A stretch of DNA of 64,000 nucleotides. Source: Agaricus subrufescens. Taxonomy: Eukaryota > Basidiomycota > Agaricomycetes > Agaricales > Agaricaceae. The position numbers and the translations under genes are program-made. Shown one piece after another: positions 56,904-64,000 of the stretch; position 1 is the stretch's first letter; the number at the start of each line of letters is the position of its first letter. The stretch covers positions 496,001-560,000 of the forward strand of contig CM057066.1 of the NCBI GenBank assembly GCA_029945375.1. Direction: 5' to 3'. The notes below the pieces were generated by a model. That model worked only from the letters and a program-made list of their open reading frames with translations. It was not told where the DNA came from and did no database searches.

Positions 56904-57802
56904 TGGATGACTTTCCGTAACTCTAAACTCTAGACTTCTAGATTCTAAACGATTCTGGATTATATTTTCAAACCCCGCAATCTATGTAAAAATCTATTGA
57001 ACCGTAACACATGTATGTAGACTAGATAATAGGTATAAACAGAGCTATTGCCGTACCAGGGACTGATCTGTGAATTGATAGCATCACCATTGTGTCACCG
57101 TGATGGGTGACATCGATTGCAACAATATGAATGAAGTTTTTGCAACTCAACAAATCCAAGACATGTATTCCATCAACTGCAGGCGTTTGAGGACAAAGAA
57201 CAGAATTTTCAGTGCTAGCATTAGCTGGCATAGTTGTATACCTTGGCCAAGAAATGTGTGTTATCCAAAATGAGTGTTGAGCTCACACCTACTAATACCT
57301 CGTCCAGGCGGATCTCCTACCCAACCCCCAATTTTTGACCTTGTGGATGAGGAACTATAACTGGTGCAATGAACATGCCTTCATCACGACCATGGGCCTT
57401 GATTCTAAAACTTTTCAGTGAACTGGATTTGAGTGATTATGGAATACCGCTGCCATTCCCTGCTCAGACACTGCACCAGATATTCCACTACCATCATTGG
57501 CAGCAGGTGCCAAACGATGAGCATCCTCATGAGCCATTGTCGAAACACCAGTGTACACAGGCTATCAATACATACGGATGATAATCAAACCGCTAGTCAC
57601 ACCTGAGTAATTTCCGCCATCAATCTGATCGAGTGTGAGAAATTAGGTCATACCGTAAGAAGGTTTAGAAAGGCTTTCAAGCTGCTTTCAAGTCTGGAGT
57701 TTTTCAAGATCCGCTGCCGCAGTTACTTGATATATCCATCGGCATCTCCGGCAAGTAGAAATTTCGAGAAATCTATTATTTAGAGTTACGGAAAGTCATC
57801 CA
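56904..57802. mobile_element. Non-autonomous element with 24-bp terminal inverted repeats
   Basis: The sequence TGGATGACTTTCCGTAACTC plus TAAA at 56904-56927 is repeated as an exact inverted copy at 57779-57802. The match extends imperfectly outward (CAC versus CAG before TGG). The roughly 0.85-kb interior has no transposase-like frame. No clear target-site duplication is seen, so the superfamily is unassigned. Flanked on the left by the minisatellite and on the right, 74 bp away, by the truncated GT18-like copy. Confidence 0.7.
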
Positions 57803-57876
57803 CTGTAACTTATGCGCATTGTTATCTAACTGCAGTTACATCCACCTATGGTGGTGCTTGTGCTAGATACGCTGAT

Positions 57877-58519
57877 CGTTCTTGAATCCGGTGAGATTTT
57901 CTTTCAGAAGTTATCCATCCTCGCGAATGAAAGCTAACAACCGCCAGATCTCGGGTTAGGATCATGATGATCCTTGGAATAAAGCTCATTGGGATACTCA
58001 ACATCGGAACCTCGTCGAGCATGACCCGCCGTATGTATTCCATTCTCCTTGGTTGCCGGTCTTAATTGTCACCTAGTTATGTCTACCACGTCCATGTCAA
58101 GAATTTTACTAGGTTTTTATAGGCCGTCAAAAGCGCTAGCAGCACTCCTTTAAATCGGTACAGAATGATGGACGCCTTTACTATGTGTTCCGTTGATACC
58201 TTTTTTTTAGATTCATACCGGAACATATGACAGGGGAAGCTGTGAAAGGGAGATTGTCTAACCTTGAAGGCGGGTTGGCGGGCCAGGTTAGAGATTGTGT
58301 TGAGGGAAAATATGAGAAGGGTGGAAAGTGGAGAGGAGGCGTACGTGAGTTTGCGTTATCCATGACAATGTTCGAAGCTCAGTATTAATTGATTCGTAGG
58401 TTTTTGAACTATGATATGATGTACATCAAGAGTTTCGGTAGAGACACTATTGCATATACTCCACTAAAAACTACCTCTAGGTGCTACATTAAAGTCATTA
58501 CTCGCATGTCTGTAGAGAT
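57877..58519 (+). pseudogene. Truncated duplicate of the GT18-like gene 3' end
   Basis: Near-identical to 54437-55078, starting inside the sixth exon (CGTTCTTGAATCCGGTGAG) and running past the stop into the 3' flank. It is broken: in the first copied exon the Trp codon after TCGGGT is TAG, the segment after CCTTGAAGGCGGG has lost several bases relative to the parent, and the 5' three quarters of the gene is absent. No promoter or start is present. A dead copy left by a short segmental duplication. Confidence 0.88.
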
Positions 58520-58661
58520 TACACAAGAAAAAAATATTCGACTTTACTATTAGAACAATCCTTCAAGTCCATTCACACAAACGAGCCACAGGCGTTAAAA
58601 TGGTTAGGCCAATTCAACGTTTCTCGAACGTTGAAAGTGTGCACCAGAATTCAACTCATGG

Positions 58662-61600
58662 TCAGGGTCTCTTTTTATTGAGCTTTCGCCGATCGCGTAG
58701 GCTGTCACTGCTACCACCGATAGTACTCATAGAGAACTTGCTCTTGAGTATCTGTTCTTCCTCGGTGCCACGCACCGGTTGACGAGCGTCTGGTACACGT
58801 CTGGCGCGACCTGTTACTTGAGAATACAGTGAATCTGTTGATATAGTGCTTGCATGCGATCGTCTGTAGTACTCCTCTTTGCCATGGTAGTAATCGTCAA
58901 TCTCGTCGTCGTCGTTTTCGTGGGTGTAGCGTCGGAGTGGTGAGGGTGTGTGATGACTCGGATGATGGGAGGAAGCGAAACTGGAGCGAGAACCGTGATG
59001 GAAAAAGTTCTTTTGAGTGGCTGGAGGTGTTTTGGGGTTTATTGTATAACGGTATTGGGAAATGAGTTGGATCATGTCTGTTTCGTCATCATCATTATCA
59101 TCTCGTTGCTGCGGTTGTTTTTTTGTAACATGTATAGAAGAGGGGAAGGTACGAAAAGATTCGGCGGGAGGAGATGCCATTCGACGTGGTTGTTGTGGAG
59201 GAGAGGCTATACGTTCAATATCGATATCACGATCACGATATGAGAGACTATCTGAACTAGACTGGGAATGACGAGGTGAACGATGTTTGACATCATATTC
59301 CCAGGAGCTAGGTGGTTGATTGTTCTGCAATACGTGGATAGGTTTCCCACTGACTGTCATTTCGATAGCAGAGGATGGAATACGGGTGGATTTGGAATGA
59401 CCAAAGAACTTTTCGCCAAATCGGATGAGACGGTATTTCCAGCCTTTATTGGGTTGGATCCCGCCATTGCGATCTGAGATAGTGGGATGGTGATAATCGT
59501 AGAAATTTCCGTTCATTGGTTTTTGATCTTTCTTCCTCCGTCCACAACTCTTCCACCAAGATCGTTGATTAGACCCAGAAACGTTGGCAAAGGCGTAACC
59601 ATGAACACGTCTCCTCTCTTCTTCCCTTTTCTTTCTCCTCCGTCTACAACAACACCACATGAACACGAGGAATATGAACGCGCATCCAAGTGCCATTAAT
59701 AAAATCTGCCACCACTGGAGTTTAAAAGCAGTCTGCGTGGTCGGTGCAGGGGTCGTTGGTTGATTCAATCCAGGATCAGCGGGGATACTCGTGTTCGTAG
59801 CAACGAGCTCAGAAAAACATACGCCCAGGGGGTTGATGACTAGTGTATCATTCCCCAGAGACGAGCAAGCATTTGATGAAGCAACACAAGAACCGGAACG
59901 AAGAACTCGATCATTGGCATTTGAACACGAAAGACAACTTGATGATCCAGGTCCAATACAACTTCCACATGTACTGTCACAGCTCTTGCATTGGTTTGCA
60001 TTCGAATCCCAATATTCGTTCTTCGAACATGTAGATATACACCGTCCGTTGGCAAGGACAGGTCTCTCGGGTGGACATGATGTACATTTGTTGAATCCGG
60101 AGTCGGAGCAGTCGGAGCAGTCGGGATGACAGGATATACAGGAGGATGTTGATTCTGATGGGAAGGTGGATTTGGGACAGGAATTGGCAGCGACGCATTT
60201 GCCGTTGAAGGCCAACTGGTTTTGAGGGCATGTTAAGCAGAATGTTGAGGAGTCCGAACAGGTACTACAGCTTGAATCGCATGCTGGGAAAAAAAGGAAA
60301 AGAAAGATAAATTCCTCTACGTGGGATCAGATAAAGGGGAATAGACATACGTTGGCAAGTCATATTATCTTGAGGAGAGACAAAAGTCCCATCCGGACAC
60401 GAATCAACACACTTGCCCTGAGAGAGAAAACTCCCAGGCACACAACCCGTACATTGAAGTTGCGTAACAAGAGAAGCAATACTAAAACCCGGAATCTTGC
60501 AAGAAGTGCATTTCGCACCACAGCTATCACAAGCTTTCTTATTGTTATCAGCAATCAAGCTCGTCCCATCACAAACCCCATCCCCATTCGCCTTGACACA
60601 AACGCCATTGAGCATATATTGCCCCTGAACACATTGTGTACAGTCATTGGAGGTGCCGCCTGAACATGTTTGACAAGAGGCGGCGCAGGGTGCGCAAGTA
60701 CCACCGTTGGCGAAGGCGAGTGGTGGACATTGAGTTCCGTTGGTTGTGACTTGTATTGGTGGTGTGCATTGAGTACGGTCGTTCTGGTTTTGTGTAGAAC
60801 CGGATTGGCATGAGAGACAATCACCGGTACCGTCTGTGCATTTAGCACATCCGACCTGACAAGCTGAAAAAAAAATCATGAGTGTTTGAGAGAGTTATGT
60901 GTTTGGCCGAAATACGTACCTTTACAATCACCATCTGAATTCAAGAAAAAACCATCAGCGCATTTCGCACATTGCGTCCCATTATCCGCCTTTGTAAACC
61001 CAGTCGTACACTGACAACTCCCATCCTGACCACAAACCCCATTCACACAATTACACGCACTCGCACCACTACCACTCTTCTTCTGCAAACATCTCCCAGT
61101 CCCAGAAATACCTTCATCACATTTCTCGCAATCATCAGCGCACGCCTGACACCCCGGACCAAAACGTCCAGAAGAACATTCTTCACAGGATGAACCTGTA
61201 AACCCATCTCGACATACACATTGACCTTGAGAATTACACGTTCCACCAGATGAGGAACATAAAGGTGAACATGTAGTTGATTGAATATCCACGAGTGAAA
61301 GTTGAGCATTGTTGAATGGGGTCGGAAGGTGATTCGTATCGGGTACCGAATCCCATAAAACCAATCGGTTAGAGGATGAAGTCGTTATCGCGACTACGTT
61401 ACTGGAAAGTGCTATCGATTGGGCAGCTAGTGGCGTTGAAGAGTTCGTAGAATTTGATGGCAATGCCGTGAATGAAGTTTGCCCAGAATACAAACGAGAT
61501 GAAAAGGTCGCTAGTCCGGGTTGAAGGAATAGTTCTAGAGGAAGTTCAGGCGCCGATGAAGACGAGGATGAGGATGAGGAGTTTGAAAAGCCAGCAGAAA

Positions 61601-61959
61601 ACGTGAGTGTGCTTGATGAAGATGTCAAAGCGTCATGTAATAATTGTGGATTCGTCGTGGAGGTGTATTCGCCCGGTAAAAGATGGATGGGTGTAGATGA
61701 CCCAGAGGTCGAGAGTTTAACCCCAACTATCCGTGAATTAGAGTATTTCAACAAGAACGAATAATCTAGGGACATACGAGTGATGTTGGAATCCCCTTGC
61801 AAACACTGCCCCGGCACGCAAACAACAGTAGAATCCGACACAACTAGAAGAAAAACAAAATAAATCAGCACTTTTCCCCTCTCATTAAAAAAAAAACCGC
61901 AACGAACCAGTCGAGAAGCACATGAACAAAACCACGACCAAAAGAACAAGTCGCCTCAT
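58662..61959 (-). CDS. Type I membrane protein with EGF-like and furin-like Cys-rich repeats
   Basis: Complement of exons 61959..61908, 61843..60920, 60863..60351 and 60283..58662, giving 1036 residues. The start at 61959 gives signal peptide MRRLVLLVVVLFMCFST, joined across a 64-nt intron; the longer unspliced frame from 61949 does not. The Ser/Thr-rich ectodomain is followed by a laminin/EGF-like unit (CSPLCSSSGGTCNSQGQCVC) at about residues 220-260. Then come many furin-like/growth-factor-receptor repeats of the CxxC type, for example CDSCGAKCTSC and CHPDCSDCS, to about residue 640. The membrane span WWQILLMALGCAFIFLVFMW precedes CCCRRRRKK and a cytoplasmic tail of about 300 residues rich in Ser, Arg and Asp. 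Basidiomycetes have conserved growth-factor-receptor-domain proteins like this with unknown ligands; there is no kinase domain. Confidence 0.88.
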
Positions 61960-63359
61960 CTCCGAAATCGTTAAATAAATAAAACCTAAAATCGAGCGCA
62001 AAAAAAAAAGAAAAAGAAAACCGAAACCACGGCCAGCGTCGTCGAGGTGGTGGTAGGAGGGAGAGAGGAGTTAAAAAAGAAAGAGGAAAGAAAGAACGTT
62101 AGCCTTAACACCTTGTCCCCCAAGAAACCTGAGTTACATACACACAACAATGACCCTAAAAATAGCCCAATTGTTCTTTGCGTGCCACGCTGACGTAATG
62201 AGTTCGTTGCACCCCCCCTACGGTTTTTTATTGTCTCTTTCTGTCTCTTCCATTCAATTCCTGAGCGGAGTTTTGTATGTATTGGGTGCATTGAATCCCT
62301 TTTTGATCACGCCCATATGGGTATATGGGGTACTAGAGTGTAATCAGTGGGGATCACATTATCAAATAGGTGTACTAGTAACGCACCCACAATGACCCTT
62401 TTGAGTCAATCACTGAGAGTAACGTAGTAAAAGTCAGAGCCCTCAAGGCAAAGCGGTAGAGGGAGAAAAGAAAACAGCTCTCCACTCAAATATAATCGGA
62501 GAAGACTTTTTTTCAAAGGCCCAATAAAACACCCTGGGCCTATTCACGAAGAGGGAAAAAAAAGACAAAGCATCGACTCCCAAGATAAAGAAGAAAGAAA
62601 GAAAAGAAGAGCAAACATTGTACGAATCTATCAATAGACAGAAGAAACACACGAGTGCATTGAACGGTCACAAATAAAAGAATTAAGACCCCGTACACAA
62701 AGAAAATTCAAGAGAAGAAACCGGGTGGCAAGCTTGAACGTAAATCATCGACTTTTGCCTAGCTTTTTCAATATCTTCCACACACCCGCTACTAATTGAT
62801 CATCGGCGGTGTATAAAAGCGCACACGCATATGCACGACAGAGAACCGAAAAGAGAAAAACAACCAAAAGACAAAAAAAAAAAAAACACAACGTTATTGC
62901 AAGATGCCAAAGCCTGTTTGTGAGTACTTTACAAATCTCTCTCAAGCGATTTAAAAAAAAAAAAATTCTGCAAAAAAAAAAAAAGAGACACAAATGGGAA
63001 GAACGAAAACCAAAGTGGGAGAGAAAGAGAGAAGAGAAGAGAGAAGACTGACTGGGAGAGAAGAACTATAGAGAGCATTAAGTTTATCAGATTGCGTCAT
63101 TGAGCTTGTTCCATGTGTGAAGAAAAAGAAAAAAAAAGGCAAGAGAACAGAAAGAAAAGACCACCAGAAATTGAGAAAAGAATAAAAATGGAAATTGACA
63201 AACGGAGAAAAGAAAAAAAACACAGAGAAAGAAATCGATATCAACAAAAAAGAAATAGTTTATACCGGACAAGAATACCAATGACCCACACACACATATA
63301 TATATAGAGGCCGACTTCAAAAAAAGAAAAAGAAAAAAGAAAGGGCGTATCAGTCATCA
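61960..63359. other. Purine/pyrimidine-skewed intergenic region
   Basis: About 1.4 kb without a gene. From about 62450 to 63340 the plus strand is strongly A/G-rich with A-runs up to 14, so the minus strand is a long T/C tract. Short (CA)n/(TA)n sequence lies at 63288-63306. It would be the 3' flank or UTR of the LARP1-like gene and the upstream region of the EGF/furin-like gene, both on the minus strand. Long frames here are low-complexity Phe/Leu artefacts. Confidence 0.6.
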
Positions 63360-64000
63360 TCACGTACGCTTTTCATGCGACCACATCCCTTTACTCTCCG
63401 CATCCTCCCCTCCCATAACAAAGACCACATCGTCTTCATCCTCATCTTCATCCACTTCATCCTCCACCTCTCCCTCACCCCCACCATTATTATTATTATT
63501 AATATTACTATTATTACTCCACTGCGGCTGATGCTGCTGCTCTTCACCGTGGGGTATAACACCACCTGCATCATGAATAAAATGGGGTTGAGGATACGGA
63601 AACTGAGGAGTATACGCAGACGAGGAAATATTTTCATCACCCTCTACCACACTCCTCGGCGCATCCGGAAGCACAAACTGTTCCCACCCACCCATCCGCG
63701 CAAAATCATCCTTCACCTGAATCAAACTCGAATACATCAAAGCTTCATGAACAAGTTGATGGTTCTGCGTCAATCGTTTCACGCGATTGAAAGATGCCAA
63801 CAAACTGATCGATATCCATCCCCTCGAATCCATCTAAATTTGAGACTTGATCAGTTTACAGTTTTAGAAATAAAAAAAAATTTTTTTTTCTCACATGTCT
63901 TCGAAGGAAGAGGTCCTGAGCCATGTTCTGCGGACTTAGATAGTACTCGAGCTGTCCGAGTAAATAGTACCTCGTCGGGTCAAGGGGGTATGTCATCGGC
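63360..64000 (-). CDS. LARP1-type La-domain protein, C-terminal part (runs off the window)
   Basis: Only the last exons are present: 64000..63895 and 63833..63360 on the complement, with a 61-nt intron. The La motif reads LLGQLEYYLSPQNMAQDLFL, then RRHMDSRGWISISLLASFNR across the intron, then LVHEALMYSSLIQV, typical of La-related proteins with a C-terminal La domain as in fungal LARP1/Sro9-type factors that bind mRNA. After the domain comes a His/Gln/Asn-rich linker, a poly-Asn stretch, and an acidic tail (DEVDEDEDEDD) before EKRT and stop. The start and N-terminal region lie beyond position 64000. Confidence 0.88.

Noticed and set aside
62745..63320. Phe-rich minus-strand frames suggesting small membrane proteins.
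   Set aside because: They are translations of T-runs in a skewed region with no start context, introns or conserved features.
1..64000. CRISPR array, prokaryotic operon or prophage.
   Set aside because: Intron-rich eukaryotic genes throughout; the only tandem repeats are a 102-bp minisatellite and coding repeats without spacer structure.

Overview
The window looks like a piece of an Agaricomycete (mushroom-forming basidiomycete) chromosome. Genes lie on both strands and are packed with GT-AG introns of about 43-85 nt. The families present are typical of that group: NACHT P-loop NTPases, fungal major-royal-jelly/yellow-like secreted proteins, a CBM19-like secreted protein, an SSU1-like sulfite pump, a questin-oxidase-like protein, an AIF-like flavoprotein and a cysteine-rich EGF/furin-like receptor. 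There is no prokaryotic, organellar or viral signature. All gene models were spliced by eye, checking reading phase at every junction. Exon lists are given in each entry because the start and end only bracket the gene.

Layout. 1-2.7 kb: gene-poor. 2.7-7.0: a 1396-residue coiled-coil protein with a C-terminal HPD motif. 7.8-10.9: two tandem paralogues of unknown leucine-rich type. 12.7-14.7: serine hydroxymethyltransferase, with an 8-nt micro-exon. 15.0-16.7: GH18 chitinase. 16.7-22.3: gene desert. 22.3-26.4: a tandem pair of royal-jelly/yellow-like genes with identical exon lengths, one with a GC-AG intron. 26.7-28.2: CBM19-like secreted protein. 28.8-33.0: a NACHT gene whose 3' half appears twice in one reading frame, bracketed by a 169-bp direct repeat. 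35.4-37.0: SSU1-like transporter. 38.0-43.9: a coiled-coil protein, an AIF-like oxidoreductase, a questin-oxidase-like protein and a Pmp3 proteolipid. 44.8-45.8: a decayed gene. 46.0-48.7: a second NACHT gene carrying a small poly-A-tailed insertion with a target-site duplication. 49.6-52.7: an ERG26/NSDHL-type 3-beta-HSD and a KHDC4-type KH protein. 53.0-55.0: a GT18-like glycosyltransferase. 55.5-56.4: a four-span membrane protein. 56.5-58.5: a 102-bp minisatellite, a 0.9-kb terminal-inverted-repeat element and a duplicated, broken tail of the GT18-like gene. 58.7-62.0: the EGF/furin-like receptor. 63.4-64.0: the 3' end of a LARP1-type La-domain gene running off the window.

The housekeeping genes (SHMT, SDR, KHDC4, AIF, LARP1) do not form one pathway and there is no biosynthetic cluster. 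The accessory parts are the two NACHT loci and the 56.5-58.5 kb block, which show recent rearrangement: internal duplication, flanking repeats, a retroposed insertion and a truncated gene copy. The most unusual single object is the NACHT gene at 28.8-33.0 kb. It splices in frame from one complete NTPase and C-terminal unit into a second, P-loop-less copy of the same unit, predicting a roughly 1207-residue protein.
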